Of a DNA stretch of 64,000 bases, positions 25,467-33,519 are shown piece after piece. Below the pieces are notes generated by a model that made no database searches, was not told the origin of the DNA, and saw only the letters and a program-made list of their open reading frames with translations. Position 1 is the first letter of the stretch. The number at the start of each line of letters is the position of its first letter. Both the position numbers and the translations under genes were made by a program. This stretch comes from Pseudomonadota bacterium (GTDB lineage: Bacteria > Pseudomonadota > Alphaproteobacteria > Rhizobiales > Devosiaceae), in NCBI GenBank assembly GCA_023388175.1, contig JAEWGT010000011.1, positions 124,001-188,000 on the forward strand. Reading direction: 5' to 3'.

Positions 25467-26615
25467 ATGACCGAGGCCGCGCCGCGTCAGCGCTTCCTCA
25501 TCATTTCCAATGGCCATGGAGAAGACTGGATTGCCTCCGCGCTCGCTGCGCGACTGGCGGAAAATCATGCGGTGGATGCCTATCCCGTCGTCGGGAGCGG
25601 TAATGCCTATGGCGGCATCTGTCCCATCGTCGGGCCCAGGGCGCGCCTGGAATCGGGTGGCGCGCGCACGGCAAAGGGTTCGTTGCGCAGGGATCTGGCC
25701 AGAGGTGGTCTCGCCATGGTGCCGCCGGCGCTGAAATTTATGCGCTCCGTGCGGGATCGCTATGATCGCATCGTGGTGGTGGGCGATGTCATGGTGCCGC
25801 TGCTTGGTCTGCTGACCGGCCACAAGAACCTCTTCTATATCGACTGCTACAAGACAGGTGCGGCGCGGCTTTATTCTGCAGCGGAAAGATTTGTTCTGAG
25901 CCGAACCTGCGCCAAGGTTTTCTGCCGGGCCGACAACCTGGCGGCCATGCTGCGCCAGGCCGGTATTGATGCGCAGGCGTCAGGCAATCTCATGATGGAT
26001 ACGATCCCCACCGGGGATTATGACGCCCGGAGCCGACGCAGCCGGCCTCTGGCTGTCACCCTTTTGCCGGGCAGCCGTGGCGAGACCGTGGGAAATTTTG
26101 CGCGCCAGATTAGCGCCCTGCGTCAATTACCGACAGAAGCGCTGCCCGACATCTTTGTAGCTGTAGCCGGCGATGTTACTGTCGAAGATCTGGCGGATGC
26201 AGGAAAATTGAACCGTGGCCACATGCTCAGCACCGAGGGCGATGATCTCGGCGATCTCAGCGATGGCAAGATCACGGCGCACCTGCTGCGTGGACGGGCC
26301 ATGGGCAATGCCCTTTTTGCGTCTGATATCGTGCTGTCGCAGGCGGGAACGGCGACTGTACAGGCATTGGGTCTGGGCAAACCGGTCATTCACATGACAT
26401 GCCCGAAAGACCGTCAGTCGCGGTTTGCCGATGAGCAGAAGCTGTTTGGCGAAGCGCGCATCGCCGTGCCGGGGCAGCATCCCCAAATGGTCGCCGAGAG
26501 CTTGCTTCGGCTCCTGTCATCGGAGGAACAACGCTCGCGTCTCGGCGATATTGGCCGCCAACGGATCGGCGGCCCCGGTGCGCTGGATAAGGTGCTGGCG
26601 GAACTGAACGCCTGA
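25467..26615 (+). CDS. Lipid-A-disaccharide synthase-related protein
   Basis: This 382-residue protein resembles LpxB-related proteins (TIGR03492-type) rather than true LpxB. It begins with FLIISNGHGEDWIASALAARL, the SNGHGED signature of that group, and has a GT-B-like C-terminal half with LLPGSRGETVGNF and SQAGTATVQALGLGKPVI, typical of nucleotide-sugar-binding glycosyltransferases. True LpxB has a different N terminus (SGExSGD). The relatives I recall are mainly from cyanobacteria, plants and Deinococcus, with no assigned reaction. It is tightly linked to DUF2093 and ends one base before the convergent DUF4170 gene. Confidence 0.82.
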   Translation: MTEAAPRQRFLIISNGHGEDWIASALAARLAENHAVDAYPVVGSGNAYGGICPIVGPRARLESGGARTAKGSLRRDLARGGLAMVPPALKFMRSVRDRYDRIVVVGDVMVPLLGLLTGHKNLFYIDCYKTGAARLYSAAERFVLSRTCAKVFCRADNLAAMLRQAGIDAQASGNLMMDTIPTGDYDARSRRSRPLAVTLLPGSRGETVGNFARQISALRQLPTEALPDIFVAVAGDVTVEDLADAGKLNRGHMLSTEGDDLGDLSDGKITAHLLRGRAMGNALFASDIVLSQAGTATVQALGLGKPVIHMTCPKDRQSRFADEQKLFGEARIAVPGQHPQMVAESLLRLLSSEEQRSRLGDIGRQRIGGPGALDKVLAELNA

Positions 26616-26855
26616 TCAGGCGCCGGCGGCTTCCGGTTCGAGCAGACGGTGCAGGTGGACGATGAAATAGCGCGTCTGCGCGCTATCGACGGTCATCTGC
26701 GCCTTCTGCTTCCACGCTACATAAGCGGAGGCATAGTTGGGATAGACGCCGACGATGTCGACCTGGTCGAGATCGGCAAAGGTGACGCCGTCCAGGCTAG
26801 ACAATTCGCCGCCGATCACCAGGTGCAGAAGTTGGGTTTCGGTTTTTTCAGCCAT
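26616..26855 (-). CDS. DUF4170 family small protein
   Basis: This 79-residue protein contains LLHLVIGGELSSL, DIVGVYPNYASAYVAWKQKAQ and TRYFIVHLHRLLEP, the pattern of DUF4170 proteins of alphaproteobacteria. It has no membrane segment or known motif. It follows the CysQ-like phosphatase gene by 14 bases on the same strand and is probably co-transcribed with it, an arrangement I recall from other Rhizobiales. Its function is unknown. Confidence 0.9.
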   Translation of the reverse strand: MAEKTETQLLHLVIGGELSSLDGVTFADLDQVDIVGVYPNYASAYVAWKQKAQMTVDSAQTRYFIVHLHRLLEPEAAGA

Positions 26856-26869
26856 CGGTCACGTCCTGT

Positions 26870-27706
26870 TCAGGAAGAAGAAGTTTCGGTCGCGCTGCTG
26901 TCGGGCGGACAGCCATAGACTTTCAGCAGCGCCGCATGAACGAGCGGTTTTAGGCTCATGTCGGCCAATGCCGCAAGCGCCCCATGGCGCACATCTCGTC
27001 TGTTGAATTGTGGGAACCCGGCGCAAACATCGGCCAGATCAAGCCCGGCTTCCGACAGGATCACCGCCGCACCGGCAATGTCCCAATCCTGCGCACCGCG
27101 CCGGGCGACAGCGGCATCGAGCCGTCCGGTCGCCACCTGTACCAGCCGATAGGCAAGGGAGGGATAGGCCGGGCCGCGTGTGTAATCGAGCCCCGCTGCC
27201 TGCATCTCATGATGCACCGCGCCGGGCGCGGGGATGAGAGGCGAGGCACCGGCGCGCCGGCTGCGCACCAGATTGTCGCCATTGAGACGGGCGCCGCCGC
27301 CCTTGTGTGCATCATACATTTCGTCCAGCGCCGGCGCATAGACAACGCCGGCCACCGGCACGCCGTTTTCGACCACGGCCAGCGACACCGTCCAATAGTC
27401 CTCACCGCGCAGGAAGGCGCGCGTACCGTCAATTGGGTCCACGACGAAGACACGTTCGCAATCGAGCCGGCTGGGATTGTCTGCTGTCTCTTCGCTCAAC
27501 CAGCCATAGTTCGGGCGAGCCTGCAGCAGGTTGGCCGCAAGGAAGCGATCGACCACGATATCGGCCTCGCTGACCGGCGAGGAATTGTCCTTGGTCCAGG
27601 ATTTTATATCCTTGCGGAAATATCCGGAAGCAATGATGCCCGCCGCTACCGCTGTCGAGCGGAGCAGTTCGAGGTCTTCTGAATAGGGTGGGGCAAAGGC
27701 CGGCAT
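26870..27706 (-). CDS. Inositol monophosphatase/CysQ-like phosphatase
   Basis: This 278-residue Mg-dependent phosphatase of the FIG superfamily has the metal motifs LSEET, DPIDGTRAFL and DWDIAGAAVILSEAG. The placement of RAFLRGEDYWTVS points to the 3'(2'),5'-bisphosphate nucleotidase (CysQ) branch, which removes PAP formed in sulfate assimilation, but inositol or histidinol phosphate cannot be excluded. The start at ATG 27706 is preceded by a 263-base divergent spacer. DUF4170 follows downstream. Confidence 0.9.
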   Translation of the reverse strand: MPAFAPPYSEDLELLRSTAVAAGIIASGYFRKDIKSWTKDNSSPVSEADIVVDRFLAANLLQARPNYGWLSEETADNPSRLDCERVFVVDPIDGTRAFLRGEDYWTVSLAVVENGVPVAGVVYAPALDEMYDAHKGGGARLNGDNLVRSRRAGASPLIPAPGAVHHEMQAAGLDYTRGPAYPSLAYRLVQVATGRLDAAVARRGAQDWDIAGAAVILSEAGLDLADVCAGFPQFNRRDVRHGALAALADMSLKPLVHAALLKVYGCPPDSSATETSSS

Positions 27707-27969
27707 GTGCGGCCTTTTATGCGCGGCGCGTCAATTGGACAAGAGTTGCAAGGGCATGGCGCCATGCCGAGGCCAAATAGCAGGGTAAACAGGACGCCAA
27801 GCGGTTCGGTTAATCGGTTCTGACTCGGTGCAATACCCTGCTAACCCTCTCGGAAAACAACATAAATTTAACCGAACCGATTAAGGGGGCAGGTAAGGGG
27901 ACGCGCTAGATTGGCCTCACAAACGAAGAGCGAAAAATCAGCTCTCGAAGTTACAGGAAGGCTTCTAAA
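27707..27969. promoter_or_regulatory. Divergent spacer with inverted GGTTCGGTTAA elements
   Basis: This spacer between the CysQ-like gene and the DUF6101-like gene holds no ORF. It contains CGGTTCGGTTAATCGGTTC at 27802-27820 and its inverted relative TTAACCGAACCGATTAA at 27868-27884. The arms GGTTCGGTTAA/TTAACCGAACC and TTAATCGGTT/AACCGATTAA match perfectly. The copies are about 65 bases apart, suiting a looped or paired regulator site upstream of either gene. The bound protein is unknown. Confidence 0.5.
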
Positions 27970-28485
27970 ATGGTTCATGGCGTAGCGATGGAAGGAACGG
28001 CAACGGTTCTGGCCTTCGGCCGCCCTGCTCTTGCCGAGCGGCGGTTCGTGGCGGCTAACGACAATGGCCCTAAAGACCCGGTGAAAACCGTGACCGTGCG
28101 CAAGCAGCTCGAACAGAGTGGCGTGGCCATCAAGATCAAGGTGCCGGTGACAGAATTTATCGGCGTCGCGGTGGCGACCCGGATTTCTGAAGATGGGCTG
28201 CTGACCAGCGCCATCGAACTGGTCCATTCCGACGCCGAACTCAACTACAAGGTGTTTGAAGAGGAAGGGAACCACAACGTCGTGGCCGAATGGCAGAACT
28301 GGGGCAAGAAACTGCGTCTGCCTTTGTTCATCAAGGCCGGTGACGGTGCATACCTTCCCTATGGCCAGCAGGTCGATGGCGTGATGCTGGGCAGCAGCTC
28401 TCCGCGCCGCAAGCTGGCTGCCGAAGCTGCCCGCCGCCCCCGCTTCCTCAATCGCCGCAAGCCCGGTCAGGTCGAGACCAACTAG
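27970..28485 (+). CDS. Conserved hypothetical protein, DUF6101-like
   Basis: This is a 171-residue protein with a core reading VAIKIKVPVTEFIGVAV, IELVHSDAEL and NVVAEWQNWGKKLRLPL, followed by a basic tail (SSPRRKLAAEAARRPR). The core resembles the family annotated DUF6101 in Rhizobiales, recognised by eye only. It has no signal peptide or membrane segment. The ATG at 27970 has AGGAAGG eight bases upstream. A terminator-like hairpin follows. Function is unknown. Confidence 0.75.
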   Translation: MVHGVAMEGTATVLAFGRPALAERRFVAANDNGPKDPVKTVTVRKQLEQSGVAIKIKVPVTEFIGVAVATRISEDGLLTSAIELVHSDAELNYKVFEEEGNHNVVAEWQNWGKKLRLPLFIKAGDGAYLPYGQQVDGVMLGSSSPRRKLAAEAARRPRFLNRRKPGQVETN

Positions 28486-28520
28486 GCACGACGAAGAAAG
28501 TTTACCTTGCCTCCAAAGCA

Positions 28521-28562
28521 AGCCGAAAAGGGTCAGCCGGTGGTGCGGTTGGCCCTTCGGCT
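28521..28562. terminator. Bidirectional terminator-like hairpin
   Basis: AGCCGA and AGGG pair with CCCT and TCGGCT around a G/U-rich loop between the convergent DUF6101-like gene and the PilZ gene. T-runs are short on the plus side (CTTTCG) and on the minus side (CTTTGG). Position and symmetry suggest it ends transcription from both genes. Confidence 0.55.
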
Positions 28563-28572
28563 TTCGTGGGCG

Positions 28573-28818
28573 CTACAGGAATTTCACGCCGATTTCGCCT
28601 TCGCGGTGCCAGATCATTTCACAACTGAAACGCCGCCCGTCGCTCAGTGCGAGATCGAACCGCTGCGGAATGCCCACAATACTTGCCACCACGAGCTTCG
28701 CACCGAGCCCAGAGAGATTGCGCACTGTGCAATCGAATGTGGAGAAGCCGTCATTGATGACGATCCTGGCCCCCTTCAGGGTGCGCTGGCGTGGCGTTGC
28801 ACGTCGCTCGTCCGTCAT
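28573..28818 (-). CDS. PilZ domain protein (c-di-GMP receptor candidate)
   Basis: This 81-residue protein is made of a single PilZ domain. It has the N-terminal RRATPRQR arginine switch (RxxxR) and the second motif in CTVRNLSGLGAKL, close to the canonical (D/N)xSxxG. Both c-di-GMP contacts seem present, so it may bind c-di-GMP. ATG 28818 has GAGG eight bases upstream, inside the end of the IalB-family gene, so the two are translationally linked. The enzymes that make and break c-di-GMP elsewhere in the window (1565, 39703) could supply its ligand. Confidence 0.85.
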   Translation of the reverse strand: MTDERRATPRQRTLKGARIVINDGFSTFDCTVRNLSGLGAKLVVASIVGIPQRFDLALSDGRRFSCEMIWHREGEIGVKFL

Positions 28819-28832
28819 CTCGATCACCTCGC

Positions 28833-29378
28833 TCAGGGCAGGGCGGCAAATCCTTCGGCAAAGCCGTTAAGGGAGACCGGAATCCCGATCCCTTCTTCTG
28901 GTGTCTTGAACACGATGAAATAAGCCGTCTCGCCGCTGGAAAGCGTTTCGACCAAGGCATCGTCCATCACAACTTCGGCAATGCAGCCATTGGGCAGGCA
29001 GCGCACGAAGGGCACCCAGCCCAGATCGGCTTCATCCACGGTAAGGCCAAGACCGGGTATAAGGCTGCCATCGGGACCATCACGGACCAGAAGGACGCCG
29101 AGGGGCGCAAGAATGCGCAAAAGTCGTGCCTGCCGGTCGGCAGTTCGCAGCGTGATTACCGAGAGCCCGACATTGGGCTGGTCTTCGGCCAGCACGTTCT
29201 GAATGATGGCGCATTGTTCAAAGCTGGCGCCCGGCGGCGTGTCGCAGCTCATCTGCCAGTCGCCATATTCGCCGCGGATTGCGCCCTGTGCCGATGCAGG
29301 CATCGTTGCCATTCCGGCCGAAAGCGCACCGAGAACACATGTGCCAAGCACGCCAAACCGCTTTGCCCACACCATCAC
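28833..29378 (-). CDS. Invasion-associated locus B (IalB) family protein
   Basis: This 181-residue secreted protein has a signal peptide ending near MPASAQG and the family pattern GEYGDWQMSCDT, QCAIIQNVL and GWVPFVRCLPNGCIAEVVMDD, with conserved Cys residues that could form disulfides. The family is named for the Bartonella IalB protein but is widespread in free-living Rhizobiales, so the name does not imply virulence. The PilZ gene follows immediately. The cta oxidase promoter region lies divergently upstream. Confidence 0.88.
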   Translation of the reverse strand: MMVWAKRFGVLGTCVLGALSAGMATMPASAQGAIRGEYGDWQMSCDTPPGASFEQCAIIQNVLAEDQPNVGLSVITLRTADRQARLLRILAPLGVLLVRDGPDGSLIPGLGLTVDEADLGWVPFVRCLPNGCIAEVVMDDALVETLSSGETAYFIVFKTPEEGIGIPVSLNGFAEGFAALP

Positions 29379-29705
29379 TCTATCACTTCTCCTGCCGAAT
29401 CGGCGTCTCGCGTATAGGTTAGGAGTGTTTCCGACAGAGGCTCCACCCTGTCAACCAAACCCCCGAACTCCGGCCCGTTTTCGGGGAAAAGTGCGGCGCA
29501 GATGAGGCGGCGTGCCCATGGTGTGGCTGCAATTTGCCGCAGCGGGACGGCGTAAGGCCGCAATAGACTCGCGCAGTGCAATGTGATTTAGGTCAAAGCC
29601 GAGTATTGCGCTCCGAAGTTGAGTCGGGGCGGCGTTAGCTATGCCGCAAAAAGCCCCTCTTTCTCCCTCGGTGCACGCCGCCAGAACATGTCGACAAGGG
29701 GGTAT
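29379..29705. promoter_or_regulatory. Divergent IalB-ctaC spacer
   Basis: I see no gene in this 327-base stretch. It includes a CCCCGAA...TTCGGGG hairpin near 29460-29485, a FixK/FNR-like site near 29583 and a GCGGC-N9-GCCGC hairpin around 29630-29650. The oxidase promoter should lie here. Confidence 0.5.
29583..29596. promoter_or_regulatory. FixK/FnrL-like box upstream of ctaC
   Basis: GTGAT-TTAG-GTCAA matches the FixK/FNR consensus TTGAY-N4-RTCAA except for the first base. It lies about 110-120 bases before the ctaC start, a plausible place for oxygen-dependent control of an aa3-type oxidase. It is a single match found by eye. Confidence 0.4.
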
Positions 29706-30623
29706 ATGGTGACCGGGCAGTTCTTTAAGAAGATGGGCGCCCTTGCGGCTGCCGCGCTGGCGCTCTCGCCAGCTCTTGCAGTTGCGCAGCAGGGTTCCGC
29801 CGGACATCCCGAGCCGGGCCAGTTCCATCTGCAGCCCTCGGTGACGCCGATCATGGATTCTATCGTGGCTTTCCACGATGGCATCCTGATGTGGACCATC
29901 TCGCTCATCGTGATTTTCGTGCTGGCGCTGCTGGTGATCATTGTGGTGCGCTTCAACGCAAAGGCCAATCCGGTGCCGGCGCGGTTCACCCACAATACGC
30001 TGATCGAAGTGATCTGGACGGTGGTTCCCATCCTGATCCTCGTGGTGATCGCCATCCCGTCCTTCGGCGTTCTGTCCGACCAGATGACCGTTCCCGATGG
30101 CGAGCGCAAATATCTGGGTGCGAACATTTTCTCCATGGGCGATGTCGAGGTTCCGGCGGCCAGCCTCACCGTCAAGGCGTCGGGTGAGCAGTGGTACTGG
30201 AACTATGAATATGTGGATGAGGGCGTGGCCTTCGATTCCAACATGCTCAATGATGCCGAAATCGCTGAGCTCAAGCCCGGTCAGCCGCGTCTCCTGGCTG
30301 TGAATAACGAGCTCGTGGTTCCGGTCGACACCACCGTGCGCCTGCAGATCACTGCCAGTCCCTCGGGCGTAATCCACGCCTTTGCCGTTCCCTCCTTCGG
30401 CATCAAGGTCGACGCGGTTCCCGGTCGTCTCAATGAGACCTGGTTCAATGCGCGCGAGACCGGCATCTATTACGGTCAGTGCTCCGAACTCTGCGGCAAG
30501 GACCATGCCTTCATGCCGATCGCCGTCCGCGTCGTGGATGCCGAGCAGTATGAAGCCTTCATCACCGCTTTCACTGAAAGCCGTGACTATGCGACTGCCG
30601 TCGCTACGCTGCCGGCGCTTTAG
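29706..30623 (+). CDS. ctaC: Cytochrome c oxidase subunit II
   Basis: This subunit of about 305 residues accepts electrons from cytochrome c at the CuA centre. It has a signal-like N terminus, two transmembrane helices (around HDGILMWTISLIVIF and IEVIWTVVPILILVVI) and a periplasmic cupredoxin domain. The aromatic patch GEQWYWNYEY and the CuA motif CSELCGKDHAFM near residues 259-270 are intact. I chose ATG 29706, preceded by AAGGGGG; ATG 29688 or GTG 29709 are alternatives. It heads the oxidase operon and ctaD follows after 23 bases. Confidence 0.97.
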   Translation: MVTGQFFKKMGALAAAALALSPALAVAQQGSAGHPEPGQFHLQPSVTPIMDSIVAFHDGILMWTISLIVIFVLALLVIIVVRFNAKANPVPARFTHNTLIEVIWTVVPILILVVIAIPSFGVLSDQMTVPDGERKYLGANIFSMGDVEVPAASLTVKASGEQWYWNYEYVDEGVAFDSNMLNDAEIAELKPGQPRLLAVNNELVVPVDTTVRLQITASPSGVIHAFAVPSFGIKVDAVPGRLNETWFNARETGIYYGQCSELCGKDHAFMPIAVRVVDAEQYEAFITAFTESRDYATAVATLPAL

Positions 30624-30646
30624 GATAGGGTAAGAGGATCAGAAAA

Positions 30647-32341
30647 ATGGCAAACACCACGCACCTCGAAGCCCAGGCAACCGGGCACGATCACGCCAGT
30701 CACGATCACCACACGCCGACCGGCTGGCGTCGCTGGGTCTATTCGACCAATCATAAAGACATCGGGATCATGTACCTGGTGTTCTCGATCGTCGCCGGCA
30801 TTATCGGCGGTCTGCTTTCCGGCCTCATGCGCATGGAGCTGCAGGAGCCCGGCATTCAGATCTTCCACGGTCTGGCCGCAATGGCCTATGGCCTTGATGG
30901 CGATGCTGCCATCGATAGCGGCAAGCACATGTTCAACGTGTTCGTCTCCGCCCACGCCCTGATCATGGTGTTCTTCACCGTCATGCCGGCAACCATGGGT
31001 GGTTTCGCCAACTATTTCGCCCCGCTGATGATCGGCGCGCCGGATACGGCCTTTCCGCGCATCAACAATATCGCCTTCTGGCTGCTGCCTCCGGCGCTGC
31101 TCCTGACCATCATGTCCATGTTCTTCGAGGGCCCCTCGGGCGCCATGGGCTTTGGCGGCGGCTGGACGGCTTACCCGCCGCTGGCAACCTCCGGCCATCC
31201 GGGCCCGGCAACCGACTTCGTGATCTTCTCGCTTCACGTCGCTGGTATCTCGTCGATCCTGGGTGCCATCAACCTGATCACCACCATTCTGAACATGCGC
31301 GCTCCGGGTATGACGCTGCACAAGATGCCGCTCTTTGTCTGGTCGGTGCTCGTGACCGCCTTCCTGCTGCTGCTGGCCCTGCCGGTTCTGGCTGGCGCCA
31401 TCACCATGATGCTGACCGACCGCAATTTCGGCACCACCTTCTTCGCTCCTGAGGGTGGCGGCGACCCGATCCTGTACCAGCACCTGTTCTGGTTCTTCGG
31501 TCACCCTGAAGTGTACATCATGATCCTGCCGGGCTTCGGTCTGATCAGCCACATCGTGGCGACCTTCAGCCGCAAGCCGGTCTTCGGCTACATGGCAATG
31601 GCCTACGCCATGGTCGCCATCGGTTTTGTCGGCTTCGTCGTGTGGGCTCACCACATGTACACGACCGGTCTCAGCCTTGATGTGCAGCGCTATTTCGTGG
31701 CTGCAACCATGGTCATCGCGGTGCCGACAGGCGTGAAGATTTTCTCCTGGATCGCCACCATGTGGGGAGGCTCGATCACGTTCCGCACCCCCATGCTCTG
31801 GGCTATCGGCTTCATCTTCCTGTTCACCGTTGGTGGTGTGACGGGTGTGGTGCTGGCCAATGCCGGCGCCGACCGTGCCCTGCACGACACCTATTACGTG
31901 GTCGCGCACTTCCACTATGTGCTCTCGCTGGGTGCGGTGTTCTCGATCTTTGCGGGCTGGTACTACTGGTTCCCCAAAATGTTCGGCTACATGTATTCCG
32001 AATTCCTGGGCAAGCTGCACTTCTGGGTCATGTTCGTCGGTGTGAACCTGATCTTCTTCCCGCAGCACTTCCTCGGCCTTGCCGGCATGCCGCGTCGCTA
32101 TATCGACTATCCCGACGCCTTTGCGCTCTGGAACCGCGTGTCTTCGATCGGCTATTACATCACCTTCGTTGCGATGATCATCTTCTTCTACGCAACCTGG
32201 GAAGCGTTCCGGAAAAAGCGCCTTGCTGGCGACAATCCGTGGGGCGATGGCGCAACGACGCTGGAATGGACCCTGAGCTCGCCTCCGCCATTCCACCAGT
32301 TCTCGACGCTGCCGCGCATCGACTCCAAGGACGCGCACTGA
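30647..32341 (+). CDS. ctaD: Cytochrome c oxidase subunit I
   Basis: This is the 564-residue catalytic subunit with twelve predicted helices, holding heme a, heme a3 and CuB. The heme-copper motif WFFGHPEVYIMILPGFG includes the CuB His and the cross-linked Tyr segment. HHMYTTG provides the next CuB His pair, and THYVVAHFHY-like HDTYYVVAHFHYVLSLGA supplies the heme a3 and heme a His ligands. The PEVYIMILPGFG motif marks an A-type proton-pumping oxidase. ctaB follows after about 60 bases. Confidence 0.98.
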   Translation: MANTTHLEAQATGHDHASHDHHTPTGWRRWVYSTNHKDIGIMYLVFSIVAGIIGGLLSGLMRMELQEPGIQIFHGLAAMAYGLDGDAAIDSGKHMFNVFVSAHALIMVFFTVMPATMGGFANYFAPLMIGAPDTAFPRINNIAFWLLPPALLLTIMSMFFEGPSGAMGFGGGWTAYPPLATSGHPGPATDFVIFSLHVAGISSILGAINLITTILNMRAPGMTLHKMPLFVWSVLVTAFLLLLALPVLAGAITMMLTDRNFGTTFFAPEGGGDPILYQHLFWFFGHPEVYIMILPGFGLISHIVATFSRKPVFGYMAMAYAMVAIGFVGFVVWAHHMYTTGLSLDVQRYFVAATMVIAVPTGVKIFSWIATMWGGSITFRTPMLWAIGFIFLFTVGGVTGVVLANAGADRALHDTYYVVAHFHYVLSLGAVFSIFAGWYYWFPKMFGYMYSEFLGKLHFWVMFVGVNLIFFPQHFLGLAGMPRRYIDYPDAFALWNRVSSIGYYITFVAMIIFFYATWEAFRKKRLAGDNPWGDGATTLEWTLSSPPPFHQFSTLPRIDSKDAH

Positions 32342-32402
32342 CTTTAGCGTTTGAATTCAGCAGATCGCGCTTTGTGCGGTCTGCTCCAACAAGGAAAGAT
32401 CA

Positions 32403-33332
32403 TTGGCTTATATTGACGACAGGGCTGACATTCCCGCTATGGCGGGCGGAGCACGGGTAGAGGACTACCTTGCGCTGCTGAAGCCCCGCGTCATGTCGCT
32501 GGTGGTTTTTACCGCATTGGTGGGCATGCTGGTCGCGCCAGTCGATATCAACCCGGTCATCGGGTTCATTGCCATCGTCTGTATCGCCATCGGGGCAGGG
32601 GCTTCGGGCGCGCTCAACATGTGGTATGATGCCGATATCGATGCGGTGATGAGCCGTACGATCAATCGCCCGATTCCGTCGGGCCGCATGACGCCCGGCG
32701 AGGCCCTGGTCTTCGGCGTGGTGCTTTCCGTGTTTTCGGTGACCCTGCTCGCCCTCGCCACCAATTGGGTGGCTGGCGCTTTCCTCGCCTTCACCATCTT
32801 CTTCTACGCCGTGATCTATACGATGTGGCTGAAGCGCTCGACGCCTCAGAATATCGTCATCGGTGGCGCTGCCGGCGCTTTCCCGCCCATGGTCGGTTGG
32901 GCCGCCGTCACGGGCATGCTGAGCTGGGAGAGCTTTGCGCTCTTTCTCATCATCTTCCTGTGGACCCCGCCCCATTTCTGGGCGCTGGCGCTTTACAAGC
33001 AGGGTGATTACGGCGCCGCGGGCGTTCCGATGATGCCGAACGTGGCCGGCGAAGCCTCGACCAAGCGGCAGATTTTCGCTTATTCCGTGATCCTCGCTGT
33101 GGCGAGCCTGCTCCCGGTTGCTTTGGGCTTTTCCGGCTGGATCTATGGTGCCGCCGCTCTCGTTACTGGCCTGAGCTTTGCATTTCTGGCGCTGCGTCTT
33201 CTGCGCGCCGATGACAACGTCACCATGAAGCGTAATGCCCGTTCGCTTTTTACCTTTTCGCTGAGCTATCTCTTCGTGCTGTTCCTGGCGCTGCTCATCG
33301 ACAATATTGCCCTCAGGCTCGGAGTCATTTGA
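32403..33332 (+). CDS. ctaB: Protoheme IX farnesyltransferase
   Basis: This 309-residue membrane prenyltransferase converts heme B to heme O, the precursor of the heme A used by CtaD. The motif NMWYDADIDAVMSRT is the Asp-rich prenyl diphosphate site and RPIPSGRMTP follows. A second conserved stretch is WTPPHFWALAL. The start is a TTG at 32403 with AAGGAAAG just upstream. It is also called cyoE. The next gene starts two bases after its stop. Confidence 0.96.
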   Translation: MAYIDDRADIPAMAGGARVEDYLALLKPRVMSLVVFTALVGMLVAPVDINPVIGFIAIVCIAIGAGASGALNMWYDADIDAVMSRTINRPIPSGRMTPGEALVFGVVLSVFSVTLLALATNWVAGAFLAFTIFFYAVIYTMWLKRSTPQNIVIGGAAGAFPPMVGWAAVTGMLSWESFALFLIIFLWTPPHFWALALYKQGDYGAAGVPMMPNVAGEASTKRQIFAYSVILAVASLLPVALGFSGWIYGAAALVTGLSFAFLALRLLRADDNVTMKRNARSLFTFSLSYLFVLFLALLIDNIALRLGVI

Positions 33333-33333
33333 C

Positions 33334-33519
33334 ATGGCAGTCCAGACCGGTGCGCGCCTTGCGCCAAACGACATGCTTCCCGAACAGGAAGCGGCATTCC
33401 GCAATCAGCGCCGCCGCCGCTCGATTGCGCTGGCCGCCGCCCTGATCCTGTTCGCGCTGACTTTTTACGTGCTCACCATCGTCAAGATGGGGCCTGGCCT
33501 GCTTGATCGGGCGCTTTGA
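33334..33519 (+). CDS. Small membrane protein CoxF
   Basis: This 61-residue protein has one transmembrane helix (IALAAALILFALTFYVLTI) after a basic N-terminal stretch with RNQRRRR. In Rhizobiales a small protein of this shape, named CoxF, sits between ctaB and ctaG. I assign the name by position and form, not by a strong motif. ATG 33334 is preceded by GGAG. Its stop overlaps the ctaG start (TGATG). It may assist assembly or subunit stability. Confidence 0.8.
   Translation: MAVQTGARLAPNDMLPEQEAAFRNQRRRRSIALAAALILFALTFYVLTIVKMGPGLLDRAL

Noticed and set aside
30620..32338. 572-codon minus-strand ORF
   Set aside because: It is exactly antisense to ctaD, and its His/Asp/Glu-rich composition is typical of reverse reading of a conserved membrane protein.
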